DNA of 64,000 nucleotides from Intrasporangiaceae bacterium URHB0013. GTDB lineage: Bacteria > Actinomycetota > Actinomycetes > Actinomycetales > Dermatophilaceae. A program made the position numbers and the translations under genes. Numbering within the stretch: the first letter of the stretch is position 1; each line of letters begins with the position of its first letter. Under the pieces are notes generated by a model. The model ran no database searches, was not told the DNA's origin, and saw only the letters and a program-made list of their open reading frames with translations. Location of the stretch: assembly GCA_000620545.1 (NCBI GenBank), contig JIBA01000014.1, positions 310,001-374,000 on the forward strand, in the 5' to 3' direction. Shown here piece by piece: positions 46,643 through 58,330 of the stretch.

Positions 46643-46939
46643 TCAGTCCTCGTCGAGGATGCGCGGCACCGAGAAGCGCTGCAGCTCGGCCTCTGGCGCT
46701 CCGGCGAGCACGGCTTCGGCCCCGAGGCTCGGACGCACCACGTCCGGACGGGTCACGTTGGTCAGCGGCATCGGGTGCGACATCGGGGCGACGCCGTCGG
46801 TCGGGGCCTGCTGGACCTTGGCTACGGACTCGAGGATGACCCCGAGCTCACCCACCATGCGGTCGAGCTCGGCGTCCGAGAGCTCGATGCGGGCGAGGCC
46901 GGCCAGGTGGGCTACGTCGTCGCGGGACAGGGATGACAT
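46643..46939 (-). CDS. gatC: Asp/Glu-tRNA amidotransferase subunit C
   Basis: 98-aa GatC, starting [33 protein letters not shown], the family pattern; it stabilises GatA on GatB. ATG at 46939. First gene of gatCAB, 113 bases before gatA. Confidence 0.94.
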   Translation of the reverse strand: MSSLSRDDVAHLAGLARIELSDAELDRMVGELGVILESVAKVQQAPTDGVAPMSHPMPLTNVTRPDVVRPSLGAEAVLAGAPEAELQRFSVPRILDED

Positions 46940-47087
46940 GCGAGCCAGTCTATGGGGCAGCCCACCAGGCCCGGAGCAGCCGTCCGGGTGCTCCCCGCGA
47001 CGAACTCGCGACGGCGCAGGCGTGTCCTGCGGCAGGGGTCGCTCGTTGACCACACCGGATCCACGAACCGCCCAAGGAGAGCCCTCG

Positions 47088-47678
47088 ATGACGAGCCCGG
47101 CCAGCCCGACCACCACGACGCCCGAGCCCACCGCTCCCCCGACAGGCACGCCCACGGCCGCGCCGACACCGCCGACCTTGACCAGCGAGTCGACCAGCGA
47201 CTCCACGTCCGCGACGCCCACGTCACCGCCCTCGGCCACGCCTGCGTCAGCGCCCTCGGCCACGCCCGCGTCAGCGCCCACGGACCGGGCCGCCGCGAAG
47301 GGGGACACCCCCACGGTGCGCCGCTCCCCCGGCGTGCGAGCCGGCGCCCGCCGCGCCGCGCACCTCACCGGGGCCGGCATCAAGCGCGTCCGCACGCTGC
47401 TCGGCGAGATCGTCTGGTTCGGGTGTCTGCTGGCGGCCACGGCGCTGCTGCTCGGAGCCGTCCTCGTCGTGCTCGAGGCCAACACGCGCAACGCGCTCGT
47501 CGAGGCGGTGCTGCGTGCGGCCGACTGGGCCGACCTCGGCGTCTTCAGCCGCACCGCCGGTGTCAAGCAGTTCACCGGCGACGGTGCCGTGGTCAAGAAC
47601 ACGGTCACCAACTGGGGGCTCGGCGCCGTCGCCTGGCTCGTCGTCGGCCGGGTCGCGCGTCGCATCATCACTCCCTGA
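47088..47678 (+). CDS. Low-complexity N-terminal membrane protein of unknown function
   Basis: 196-aa protein. The first 75 residues are Thr/Pro/Ser/Ala repeats, including a duplicated SATPASAP block (47227-47280 as DNA repeats). A membrane segment (IVWFGCLLAATALLLGAVLVVLE) and a second C-terminal hydrophobic segment (GLGAVAWLVVGRV) follow. AAGGAG lies upstream of the ATG. I do not recognise the family. Divergent from gatC. Confidence 0.75.
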   Translation: MTSPASPTTTTPEPTAPPTGTPTAAPTPPTLTSESTSDSTSATPTSPPSATPASAPSATPASAPTDRAAAKGDTPTVRRSPGVRAGARRAAHLTGAGIKRVRTLLGEIVWFGCLLAATALLLGAVLVVLEANTRNALVEAVLRAADWADLGVFSRTAGVKQFTGDGAVVKNTVTNWGLGAVAWLVVGRVARRIITP

Positions 47679-47716
47679 CGGCGCCGCCGCGGCGCCTCGC
47701 GCGTCACGGACGCGGA

Positions 47717-47750
47717 CAGGCCCGGGTCGCCGTGCATCGACCCGGGCCTG
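47717..47750. terminator. Bidirectional terminator between the membrane protein gene and livM
   Basis: CAGGCCCGGGTCG and CGACCCGGGCCTG form a perfect 13-bp stem with an 8-base loop in the convergent gap. Confidence 0.85.
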
Positions 47751-47786
47751 CAGCCGTCGACCGCCCACGAGCGGAGCCGGGTGCGA

Positions 47787-48806
47787 TCAGTCGCGCGGCC
47801 TGCGCCGCCGTTCGAGCACGTAGCGGCGCAGGACGTTGCGCCCCGTGCCCCAGATGCCGTGGCGGAAGAGCAGGACGATGAGCACGAAAATCGTGCCGGT
47901 GATGAGGCCGATGCCCTCGAAGCCGGAGCTCGCGAGGTAGTCCTCGAGCGTCACGACCACGCCGGCGCCGACGAGGCCGCCCCAGAGGGTGCCGATGCCG
48001 CCGAGCACCGTGACGAGCACGACCTTGCCCGACGTCGTCCACATCAGCTCCTGCAGGGAGGCGAACTGGTGGCTCACCGCGAAGACGCCGCCGGCCAGAC
48101 CCGCGAGGCCCGCCGAGATGATGAACGCCGTGATCTTGTAGCGCTCGACGTCGTAGCCCAGGGCGCGGGCCCGGGCCGGGTTGTCGCGCACGGCGGTCAG
48201 CACGCGGCCGAAGGGCGAGTTGACGACGCGCCAGGCGATGAGGATGCCGACGAGGATCATCGCGGCGCCGACGTAGTAGAAGTAGAAGGGGTCGGTCTCG
48301 ACCGCCTCGATCCCGAAGAAGTTCCTCGGGATGCCCTGCAGACCGTTCTCGCCGCCCGTGAGGTCCCGGGCCTGGTTGGCGATGAAGTAGAGCATCTGCG
48401 CGAAGGCCAGCGTGACCATCGCGAAGTAGATGCCGGTGCGACGCACGGAGAGGTAGCCGATCGGCCACGCGATGAGCATCGAGAAGACGGCCCCGCCGAG
48501 GACCGCGACGGGGAACGGCACGCCCCAGTGGGTCGCGATGAGACCGGCGCAGTAGGCCGAACCACCCCAGAACGCGGCGTGCCCGAAGCTGAGGAGCCCG
48601 GTGAAGCCGAGGAGGAGGTCGACGCTGATCGCGAAGAGGCCCCAGCAGAGGATGTCCATGGCGACGGGCGGGTAGATCCAGTACGGCAGCATCACGACCA
48701 CGGCGAGGCCGGCCAGGAGCAGGACGTAGCGCAGCGGGTTGCGCCGCGACAGGATCGAGGGCTGGGCCAGGTCGACGTCGACCTTGGCGGTCATCTGCTC
48801 GCTCAT
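47787..48806 (-). CDS. livM: Branched-chain-type ABC permease (LivM family)
   Basis: 339-aa inner-membrane permease with about 9-10 hydrophobic segments and the family motifs GFTGLLSFGHAAFWGGSAY and VRDNPARARALGYDVERYKITAF. The ATG overlaps the LivH stop (ATGA). The importer may serve branched-chain amino acids, amides or urea; the permease sequence does not decide. Confidence 0.9.
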   Translation of the reverse strand: MSEQMTAKVDVDLAQPSILSRRNPLRYVLLLAGLAVVVMLPYWIYPPVAMDILCWGLFAISVDLLLGFTGLLSFGHAAFWGGSAYCAGLIATHWGVPFPVAVLGGAVFSMLIAWPIGYLSVRRTGIYFAMVTLAFAQMLYFIANQARDLTGGENGLQGIPRNFFGIEAVETDPFYFYYVGAAMILVGILIAWRVVNSPFGRVLTAVRDNPARARALGYDVERYKITAFIISAGLAGLAGGVFAVSHQFASLQELMWTTSGKVVLVTVLGGIGTLWGGLVGAGVVVTLEDYLASSGFEGIGLITGTIFVLIVLLFRHGIWGTGRNVLRRYVLERRRRPRD

Positions 48807-49672
48807 GCGACCTCCTCCCGTCCGAAGAGCCCCGAGGGCCGGACGAGGACGACGAGCGCCATCAGCACGAAGATGACGATCTGGGCGTACGTGGGGGCGT
48901 AGGCGATGCCGTAGGCCTCGACGAGTCCGACGAGGAGGCCCGCGACCACCGCCCCGAGAATGGATCCGAGGCCGCCGATGACGACGACGGCGAAGAGGAT
49001 GATGATGAAGTTGCTGCCCATCTCGGCAGTGATCGCTCGGGTGGGAGCTGCCAGCACACCGGCGAGACCGGCGAGGGCGATGCCGAAGCCGAAGACCGGG
49101 GTCACCCAGCGACCGACGTTGATGCCCAGGGCGCGCGTGCGTTCGGGCGCCTCCGTCGAGGCGCGGACGATCATGCCGATGCGCGTCCTCGTCAGGAGCA
49201 GGCCGACGGCCAGGCACACGGCGACGGAGAAGACGCAGGCGAAGATGGCGTAGGCCGACAGGTTGACGCTGCCGACGCTCACCTGGCCGCCGAGTCCGGC
49301 GGGAACCTCGTAGGGCAGGCCCGAGACGCCGTAGCGCTGCTTGACCGCCTCGACGAGGATCAGGGTGAGACCGAAGGTCAGCAGGAAGTTGTAGAGCGGG
49401 TCGAGCGCGAGGAGCCAGCGCACGAGGAGCCGCTCCATGAGCACGCCGAAGCCGAACATGAGGATCGGCACGACGAGGAGTGCTACCCAGAAGCCGACCT
49501 GCAGCTCGGCGAGCAGCACCGCGGCGATGACGGCGCCGAGCATGTAGCAGGCACCGTGGGAGAAGTTGACGACCCCGAGGACGCCGAAGATGACGGCGAG
49601 GCCCAGCGCGGACAGCGCATAGAAGCCGCCGGCAGCGAGCCCCTGGAGGGTGTACTGGATGAATTCGCTCAT
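48803..49672 (-). CDS. livH: Branched-chain-type ABC permease (LivH family)
   Basis: 289-aa permease with about 8 hydrophobic segments and motifs GLAVIFGVLGVVNFSHGACYMLGA and RASTEAPERTRALGINVGR. ATG at 49672 begins the first family motif (MSEFIQYTLQGLAAGGFYAL); the frame stays open upstream through the intergenic hairpin. Partner of LivM. Confidence 0.9.
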   Translation of the reverse strand: MSEFIQYTLQGLAAGGFYALSALGLAVIFGVLGVVNFSHGACYMLGAVIAAVLLAELQVGFWVALLVVPILMFGFGVLMERLLVRWLLALDPLYNFLLTFGLTLILVEAVKQRYGVSGLPYEVPAGLGGQVSVGSVNLSAYAIFACVFSVAVCLAVGLLLTRTRIGMIVRASTEAPERTRALGINVGRWVTPVFGFGIALAGLAGVLAAPTRAITAEMGSNFIIILFAVVVIGGLGSILGAVVAGLLVGLVEAYGIAYAPTYAQIVIFVLMALVVLVRPSGLFGREEVA

Positions 49673-49716
49673 GTCTCTCGCTCGGTTCGCGGTCGATCGG
49701 GCTGGGTGGACCTGCA

Positions 49717-49764
49717 GTATGCCGTCCGGCGCGTCCGCGCGTGGGACGCGGCCGGACGGCATAC
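49717..49764 (-). terminator. Long hairpin downstream of the binding-protein gene, built on GTATGCC
   Basis: GTATGCCGTCCGGC pairs perfectly with GCCGGACGGCATAC (14 bp), and an inner GCGTCC/GGACGC pair extends it to about 20 bp. It lies 35 bases after the substrate-binding protein stop and before livH. This position fits partial termination or message protection that gives more binding protein than permease. Confidence 0.8.
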
Positions 49765-49798
49765 CGGCGCTGCGCGCCCGGTCCGGGGATCGGAGCGG

Positions 49799-51043
49799 TC
49801 AGCTCATCGAGCAGGCGGGGTTGGCCTCGCCGTACGCCTCGGCGGCCGGGATCGTCTTCTCGATGTCCTCGTAGTCCCACTCCTCCGGAGCAGAGCTCTT
49901 CACCTTGGCGAGGTAGACGTCGTGCGTGACGGCGTGGTCAGCCTTGCGGATCTCGCCGTTGCGCAGGAAGACGTCGTTGATCTTCTTGCCCTCCAGCTTG
50001 CCCACGACGGCGTCCGCGTCATCCGTGCCGGCCTCCTGGACGGCCTCGAGGTAGTTCATCGCGGCCGAGTAGTTCGCAGCATGGGCGAAGGAAGGACGGG
50101 TGTTCGTCTTCTCCTTGAAGCGGTCGGCCCACTTCTTGTTCTGCTCGTCGAAGTTCCAGTACCACGCATCGGTGAACTGCGTGCCGGCGAACTGGTCCAC
50201 GCCGAGCGAGTGGATGTCGGTGATGAACATCAGCCCGACCGCGAGCTGGACCTTGCCCTTGAGCGAGCTCTGGTTGAACTGCTTGACGAAGTTGATGAGG
50301 TCGCCGCCGGCGTGCATCGAGCCGACGACCTTCGGGCTGCCCTCGCCCGCCTTGGTGATGAAGGTGGCGAAGTTGTCGCTCGGGAAGGGCGAGGCGATCG
50401 ACTGGCCGACGCTGCCTCCGGCCGTGGCGACCTCGGCGCTGAACGACTTGTTCATGTCCTGGCCGAACGCATAGTCGGGGTAGACGATGTTCCAGCTCGT
50501 CCCACCCTCCTGGGTGATGGTGCCGGCGGTGCCCCGGGCGAGGACGGCCGTGTTGTACGCCCAGTGGAACGTGTACTTGTTGCAGCTGGCACCCGTCAGG
50601 GCCGTCGTGCCGGCACCGATGTTGAGGTAGAGCTTCTTCTTGTTCTTGGCCTGCGTGGCGACGGCGAGGGCGGCGGCCGAGTTCGGCACGTCGAGGATGA
50701 CGTCCGCCTTCTGCCGGTCGTACATCTCCTGCGCCTTGGAGTTGGCGATGTCGGCCTTGTTCTGGTGGTCGGCGGTGACGACCTCGATGGTCTTGGCAAC
50801 GGCCTTCTCGCCGTACTTGGCCTTGTAGTCATCGATCGCCATCTCGAGGGCGACCTTGCTGTTCGGACCGGACAGGTCCTTGTAGACGCCCGACTGGTCG
50901 TTGAGCAGACCGAGGACGACCTTGTCGTCGGTGAGCTTGGTCGAGCCGCCGGACTGCGGCCCGCCGGCGCCTCCGCACGCGGCGAGCGCGAGCGACGCGC
51001 TCGCCGCGATGGCGACGGTGCTCTGGACTGTCCTGCTACGCAT
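49799..51043 (-). CDS. ABC substrate-binding lipoprotein (Peripla_BP_6 type)
   Basis: 414-aa lipoprotein. The signal ends in lipobox LAAC (Cys23), followed by a Gly/Ser linker and a type I periplasmic-binding fold (VVLGLLNDQSGVYKDLSGPN at its start). Binds the solute for the adjacent permeases; amino acids or amides are likely, but specificity is unknown. AGGAGGGG precedes the ATG. Third of five genes in order livG, livF, binding protein, livH, livM. Confidence 0.9.
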   Translation of the reverse strand: MRSRTVQSTVAIAASASLALAACGGAGGPQSGGSTKLTDDKVVLGLLNDQSGVYKDLSGPNSKVALEMAIDDYKAKYGEKAVAKTIEVVTADHQNKADIANSKAQEMYDRQKADVILDVPNSAAALAVATQAKNKKKLYLNIGAGTTALTGASCNKYTFHWAYNTAVLARGTAGTITQEGGTSWNIVYPDYAFGQDMNKSFSAEVATAGGSVGQSIASPFPSDNFATFITKAGEGSPKVVGSMHAGGDLINFVKQFNQSSLKGKVQLAVGLMFITDIHSLGVDQFAGTQFTDAWYWNFDEQNKKWADRFKEKTNTRPSFAHAANYSAAMNYLEAVQEAGTDDADAVVGKLEGKKINDVFLRNGEIRKADHAVTHDVYLAKVKSSAPEEWDYEDIEKTIPAAEAYGEANPACSMS

Positions 51044-51187
51044 GTCCCCTCCTGGGGTTGTGACGAGATGTGACGGGTGTGTGACGGGTGACGCGAGGGA
51101 GTGACGCGGGGTGTGACGCGGTTGACGAGGGGACGCCGCCGTGACGGCGGGTGGCCGTGGGCTCGGCCGGGCGGTGACGTTCGGGTG

Positions 51188-52009
51188 CTACATCCCGAGG
51201 TAGGTGAGCAGTTCGCCCTCACGGGCCCGGAAGTCGTCGTTGCCGAGGTGCTCGACGACCCTGCCCTGCGCGAGCAGGTAGTGCCGGTCGGCGACCGTCG
51301 CGGCGAACTTCACGTTCTGCTCGACGAGGAGCACGCCGACACCCTGGCCCTTGATCTCGCGGATGATCTCGCCGATGCGTTGGACGATGACGGGGGCCAG
51401 GCCCTCGCTGGGCTCGTCGAGCAGCAGCAGCCGCGAGCCCATCCGCAGGACCCGCGCCATCGCGAGCATCTGCTGCTCACCTCCCGACAGCCTGGTGCCG
51501 GGGAAGTCACGTCGTTCGCGGAGCACCGGGAAGAACTCGTAGACCCGCTCGAGCGGCCACGCGTCGGGGTGGACGACGGGCGGCAGCAGCAGGTTCTCGG
51601 CGACGGTGAGGCTCGCGTAGATGCCACGGTCGTCCGGGACCCAGCCGATGCCGGCGCGGGCCCGAGCGTCGGCAGACCGCTTGGCGAGGTCGGTGCCGTC
51701 GAAGGTGATGGTGCCCTCGGTCTGCCGGTGCAGACCCATGACCGAGCGCAGGAGGGTCGTCTTGCCGGCGCCGTTGCGTCCGACGAGCGTGACGACCTCG
51801 CCGGGAGCGACGTCGATGCCGACCTCCGTGAGGACGCGCGCCTCCCCGTACCACGCCGACAGTCCCGAGACCTCGAGCATCCGGGCGCCCCGGTCGGGTT
51901 CCGCGACCGCAGGCGAGCCCGCGCCGGCGGCCTCGGGGGCTGGTGCGTCGTGCCCGGTCTGCTCGGTGGTCCTCGTGCCGGTCGTCGTGCGGGACCGGTC
52001 GTCACTCAT
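51188..52009 (-). CDS. livF: Branched-chain-type ABC ATPase (LivF family)
   Basis: 273-aa ATPase. Walker A VGRNGAGKTTLL, signature LSGGEQQMLAMARVL, Walker B LLLLDEPSEGL. An N-terminal extension of about 40 disordered residues precedes the conserved start MLEVSGLSAWYGEA, so an internal start is possible. Overlaps livG by 8 bases. Confidence 0.92.
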   Translation of the reverse strand: MSDDRSRTTTGTRTTEQTGHDAPAPEAAGAGSPAVAEPDRGARMLEVSGLSAWYGEARVLTEVGIDVAPGEVVTLVGRNGAGKTTLLRSVMGLHRQTEGTITFDGTDLAKRSADARARAGIGWVPDDRGIYASLTVAENLLLPPVVHPDAWPLERVYEFFPVLRERRDFPGTRLSGGEQQMLAMARVLRMGSRLLLLDEPSEGLAPVIVQRIGEIIREIKGQGVGVLLVEQNVKFAATVADRHYLLAQGRVVEHLGNDDFRAREGELLTYLGM

Positions 52010-52757
52010 GGGCTGCTCCCAGGTAGGCCGTGATGACGCGCTCGTCGGCGCGAACCTGCTCGTAGGGGCCTTCTGCGAGCACCTGCCCCGACTGGAGCAC
52101 GGTGACGCGGTCGGCGAGCGACCCGACCACGTGCATGTTGTGGTCGACGAAGACGACGGTGCGGCCTTCGGCGAGCTGCTTGACGAGTGCGATGGTGCGG
52201 TCGACGTCCTCGATGCCCATGCCGGCGGTCGGCTCGTCGAGGAGCAGCAGCTTCGGGTCCAGGGCCAGCGCGATGGCCAGCTCGAGCGCCCGCTTCTGGC
52301 CGTAGGCCAGGGACGAGGCCGGTGCGCCCGCGCGGTCGGCGAGACCGACCTGCTCGAGCAGCTCCATGGCCCGGTCCTTGAACGTGGCCATGCGGGCGAC
52401 CGAGCGCCACCACTGCCTGCCCATGCCGGTCGGGCTCGCGAGGGCGAGCTCGAGGTGCTCGCGCAGCGTCATCGCCTCGAAGAGGCTGGTGATCTGGAAG
52501 GAGCGCGCGATGCCGAGCGGTGCGATCTGCTCGGGCGCCCGGCCGGTGATGTCCTGACCGTCGAACAGGACGGTGCCGGACGTCGGCGACAGGAACCCGG
52601 TGAGCAGGTTGAACAGCGTGGTCTTGCCCGCTCCGTTGGGTCCGACGAGGGCGTGGACGGTGCCGCGCGTGACCGTCAGGTCGACCTCCGAGACGGCCCG
52701 GAATCCGCGGAACTCCTTGGTCAGGGCCCTGGTCTCGAGCAACGGGGTACCCGTCAA
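52002..52757 (-). CDS. livG: Branched-chain-type ABC ATPase (LivG family)
   Basis: 251-aa ATPase. Walker A VGPNGAGKTTLFNLLTG, signature-region LAYGQKRALELA, Walker B LLLLDEPTAGM. Start uncertain: a TTG at 52757 has GGAGG 8 bases upstream, while a GTG 9 bases earlier sits directly on that site; the frame is open to 52853. First gene of the importer operon. Confidence 0.88.
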   Translation of the reverse strand: MTGTPLLETRALTKEFRGFRAVSEVDLTVTRGTVHALVGPNGAGKTTLFNLLTGFLSPTSGTVLFDGQDITGRAPEQIAPLGIARSFQITSLFEAMTLREHLELALASPTGMGRQWWRSVARMATFKDRAMELLEQVGLADRAGAPASSLAYGQKRALELAIALALDPKLLLLDEPTAGMGIEDVDRTIALVKQLAEGRTVVFVDHNMHVVGSLADRVTVLQSGQVLAEGPYEQVRADERVITAYLGAAHE

Positions 52758-52886
52758 GACCTGCACCTCCTCGTGCGTCGCGCTCGGTAGCGTCGTGTCG
52801 GCCGTGCCGGTCGGGGGTGATCGGCGAGCGTCGACACTGGGAAACTTCGGCAAAGCCTAGGAGGGCGGCTCGCCGAAAGGACGGTG

Positions 52887-52920
52887 GGGACCCACACACC
52901 TGACCGGCTTCTGTGGGCCC
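52887..52920 (-). terminator. Hairpin downstream of ligA
   Basis: GGGACCCACA pairs with TGTGGGCCC (one bulged A) about 45 bases beyond the ligA stop and before livG. No T run. Confidence 0.55.
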
Positions 52921-52966
52921 GGCACACATGCGTGGGGACGGCCCTCGATGAGGACTCGTCAGGCGG

Positions 52967-55183
<2,217 letters not shown>

Positions 55184-55242
55184 TCACCGGGCGACCCAGC
55201 AGTGACAATGGGCCGGAGCCCGCCCCCTGCATAGGAGCAGAG

Positions 55243-56754
55243 ATGACCAACCTCGCCGCCAACCTCACCGCCACCGCGGCCCGCGTGCCCGACAAGGTCG
55301 GCATCAAGCTCGACCAGGTGGAGCTGTCGTGGTCGGCACTGCACCGGGCGGCGGCTGCGGTGGCCGGACAGCTGCGCGCGGCAGGGCTCGAGCCGGGCGA
55401 CCGGGTCTCGCTCATCCTCCCGAACGTCCCGGCCTACCCCGTCGCCTTCTACGGCACCCTGCTCGCCGGCGGCGTCGTCGTGCCGATGAACCCGCTGCTC
55501 AAGGCCGGGGAGATCCAGTACTTCTTCGAGGACAGCGGCGCGCGGTTCAGCTTCGTGTGGCCCGACTTCGCCGACGAGGCCGGCAAGGCCGCCGCCGAGA
55601 CCGGCACCCGTCTCGTCGTGTGCGGCCCGATGGGCCCGGCCGACGGCCAGTTCGACGCGTCCGAGTCGGTGGGAGCCCCGGTGCACGAACCGGTCGAGCG
55701 CGCCGACGACGACACCGCGGTGATCCTCTACACGAGCGGCACGACCGGCAAGCCCAAGGGCGCCGAGCTGACGCACTTCAACCTCCACCGCAACGCCGAG
55801 CGCTCGGCGACCGACATCATGCAGATCGTCGAGGACGACGTGATCATGGGCTGCCTGCCCCTCTTCCACGTCTTCGGCCTCACCTGCGGCCTCAACACCT
55901 CCGTCCAGCGTGGCTGCACGCTGAGCCTCATCCCGCGCTTCGACCCCGCCAAGGCCATCGAGGTCCTCGGGCGCGACCGCGTGACGATCTTCCAGGGGGT
56001 CCCGACGATGTATGCCGCGATCCTCAACCACCCGAACGCCGACCAGGCCGACACGAGCAGCCTGCGCACCTGTGCGTCCGGCGGTTCCGCGATGCCGGCG
56101 CAGGTCATGAAGGCGTTCGAGGAGAAGTTCGGCTGCCAGATCCTCGAGGGTTACGGCCTGTCCGAGACCTCACCCGTCGCGTCGTTCAACATGCCCGACA
56201 TGCCGACGAAGCCCGGCACCATCGGACGCGCCATCCCCGGCTGCGAGATGAAGCTCGTCGACATCGAGGGCAAGGACACCCCCGCCGGCGAGATCGGCGA
56301 GATCGCCATCCGGGGCGAGAACATCATGAAGGGCTACTGGAACCGCCCCGAGGCCACCCAGGAGGCCATTCCCGACGGGTGGTTCCGTTCCGGAGATCTC
56401 GCGACCGTCGACGACGAGGGGTACTACACGATCGTCGACCGCAAGAAGGACCTCATCATCCGCGGCGGCCTCAACGTCTACCCGCGCGAGGTCGAGGAGG
56501 TGCTCTACACGCACCCCGACGTCCTCGAGGCTGCGGTGGTGGGCGTGCCCGACGACCTCATGGGCGAGGAGGTCGGCGCCGCCGTCGTGCTGCGCCCCGG
56601 CTCGGCGGCGACCCTGGAGGACGTCCAGGCCTACGTCAAGGACCGCATCGCGGCCTACAAGTACCCTCGCCGCATCTGGTCGCTCGACGAGCTGCCGAAG
56701 GGACCCACCGGCAAGATCCTGCGTCGTGAGGTGCGCCCCCAGAACGCCTCGTGA
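55243..56754 (+). CDS. AMP-forming acyl-CoA ligase (FadD-like)
   Basis: 503-aa ANL-superfamily ligase. The P-loop-like motif is [16 protein letters not shown]5 is [11 protein letters not shown]7/A8 is [41 protein letters not shown], and the A10 Lys is in PTGKILRRE. It activates a carboxylic acid with ATP and CoA; chain length is unknown. ATG at 55243 with ATAGGAG upstream; the frame is open earlier without conservation. Confidence 0.92.
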   Translation: MTNLAANLTATAARVPDKVGIKLDQVELSWSALHRAAAAVAGQLRAAGLEPGDRVSLILPNVPAYPVAFYGTLLAGGVVVPMNPLLKAGEIQYFFEDSGARFSFVWPDFADEAGKAAAETGTRLVVCGPMGPADGQFDASESVGAPVHEPVERADDDTAVILYTSGTTGKPKGAELTHFNLHRNAERSATDIMQIVEDDVIMGCLPLFHVFGLTCGLNTSVQRGCTLSLIPRFDPAKAIEVLGRDRVTIFQGVPTMYAAILNHPNADQADTSSLRTCASGGSAMPAQVMKAFEEKFGCQILEGYGLSETSPVASFNMPDMPTKPGTIGRAIPGCEMKLVDIEGKDTPAGEIGEIAIRGENIMKGYWNRPEATQEAIPDGWFRSGDLATVDDEGYYTIVDRKKDLIIRGGLNVYPREVEEVLYTHPDVLEAAVVGVPDDLMGEEVGAAVVLRPGSAATLEDVQAYVKDRIAAYKYPRRIWSLDELPKGPTGKILRREVRPQNAS

Positions 56755-56789
56755 CGGCCGGCCGAAGCCGCGCTAGGGCGTCGCGGGCA

Positions 56790-56870
56790 CCCTCCGCACC
56801 CCCGTGAGCGGCCCTCCGAACACCCCTGACCGGCCCTGCGCACACCCGTGACCGGCCCTCCGCGCCCGCG
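56790..56870. repeat. 22-bp tandem repeat, about 3.5 copies
   Basis: Units of 22 bp at 56790, 56812, 56834 and partly 56856, consensus CCCTCCGCACACCCGTGACCGG, lie just after the acyl-CoA ligase stop. Copies differ at a few positions. Non-coding as far as I can see. Confidence 0.85.
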
Positions 56871-57011
56871 GCGACACGCGACGGCTGGACTCGCCGTACG
56901 TTTTGGAGTAATCGACCCGGATCGGTGACACTGGAGCAGGGTCACTATCGACGTGCCGCACCCCGCCCCACCCTGGAGCGCCGGCGTCACGTCTGCGAAG
57001 GGTATTCACGC

Positions 57012-58244
57012 GTGAAGTTGAGCATCCGTTCCGCCGCAGTCTCGGGGATGGCCGTCCTGGCCATGCTCGGCGTCACGGCCTGCAATGCAGCTGCCACGGC
57101 CGACAACGGCACGCCCGCGAGCTCCTCGTCGGCCCCGGCCAGCGAGACCGCGTCGCCGGCTCCCACGCCGACCACCGACCCGGTCGTCTTCAAGACGACC
57201 CCGGGCGACGACTCCGAGGACGTCCCCGTCGACACGCGGGTCACCGCCTCGGCCGAGAAGGGCACCCTCAAGAAGGCCTCGCTCTCCTACAAGAGCAAGA
57301 AGGGCAACCGCATCCCGGTCGACGGCACGCTCGATGGCGGCACGTGGACCGCTGGCGACCTGCTCGAGCCCGGCGTCAAGTACACCCTGTCCCTCGAGGC
57401 GGAGGACTCCGACGGCAGGACCACCGAGTCGACCCGGACCTTCCGCACCGCCAACCTCACCCTCGACGACCAGGTCTACGTCGCCGTGTCCCCGCGTGAC
57501 GGCGGCACCGTCGGCATCGGCATGCCCGTCGTCGTCCGCTTCGACCTGCCGGTCGTCGACAAGGCGAACTTCGAGAAGCACATGAAGGTCACCTCGACAC
57601 CGGCGCAGGCCGGCTCCTGGTACTGGCTCAGCTCGCGGGAGGCGCACTGGCGTCCCAAGACGTACTGGAGGGCCGGCACCAAGGTGCACGTCGAGGCCAA
57701 CCTCAACGGTGTGCCCGCCGGCGGCGACCGCTACGGCGAGATGAGCCGGACCTCGGACTTCACGATCGGCCGCGCGCTCGTCGCGAAGGTCAACCTCAAG
57801 ACCCACCAGATGGACGTGTTCATCAACGGCAAGTGGGCCAGGCGGGTCCCCGTCACGGGGGGCCAGGAGGGCTTCATCACGCGTTCGGGCGTCAAGGTCA
57901 TCATGGACAAGCAGACCAACATCACGATGCGCGCGGAGACGATCGGCCTCAAGAAGGGCGACACCGGCTACTACGAGGACACCCCGGTCAAGTACGCCAT
58001 GCGCGTCACGAACTCCGGTGAGTTCCTCCACACCGCGCCGTGGTCCGTCAAGGACCAGGGGCACCGCAACGTGAGCCACGGGTGCACCGGCATGAGCGAC
58101 GCCAACGGCAAGTGGCTCTACGAGCAGACGCGCATCGGCGACGTCGTCGAGACCACCGGCACCGACCGCGGCATGACGATGGGCAACGGCTACGCCGACT
58201 GGAACCTCAGCTGGGCCAAGTGGACGTCAGGCTCCGCGCTCTGA
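57012..58244 (+). CDS. L,D-transpeptidase lipoprotein
   Basis: 410-aa cell-wall enzyme. Lipobox LGVTAC (Cys18) is followed by a Ser/Pro/Thr linker, two Ig-like domains, then a YkuD catalytic domain ending in the His-x14-18-S-HGC motif (LHTAPWSVKDQGHRNVSHGCTGM). It makes 3-3 peptidoglycan crosslinks outside the membrane, with the layout of mycobacterial LdtMt2. GTG start with GAAGGG upstream. Confidence 0.93.
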   Translation: MKLSIRSAAVSGMAVLAMLGVTACNAAATADNGTPASSSSAPASETASPAPTPTTDPVVFKTTPGDDSEDVPVDTRVTASAEKGTLKKASLSYKSKKGNRIPVDGTLDGGTWTAGDLLEPGVKYTLSLEAEDSDGRTTESTRTFRTANLTLDDQVYVAVSPRDGGTVGIGMPVVVRFDLPVVDKANFEKHMKVTSTPAQAGSWYWLSSREAHWRPKTYWRAGTKVHVEANLNGVPAGGDRYGEMSRTSDFTIGRALVAKVNLKTHQMDVFINGKWARRVPVTGGQEGFITRSGVKVIMDKQTNITMRAETIGLKKGDTGYYEDTPVKYAMRVTNSGEFLHTAPWSVKDQGHRNVSHGCTGMSDANGKWLYEQTRIGDVVETTGTDRGMTMGNGYADWNLSWAKWTSGSAL

Positions 58245-58260
58245 CCTCGCCCTGAACCGC

Positions 58261-58299
58261 GCGAGAGGCCGGTCACCTTCCGGGTGGCCGGCCTCTCGC
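58261..58299. terminator. Bidirectional terminator after the L,D-transpeptidase gene
   Basis: GCGAGAGGCCGG and CCGGCCTCTCGC form a perfect 12-bp stem with an inner CACC/GGTG pair, between convergent genes. Confidence 0.85.
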
Positions 58300-58330
58300 A
58301 TGCCCCGGTTAGACCTGCCTCATGCGAGTG

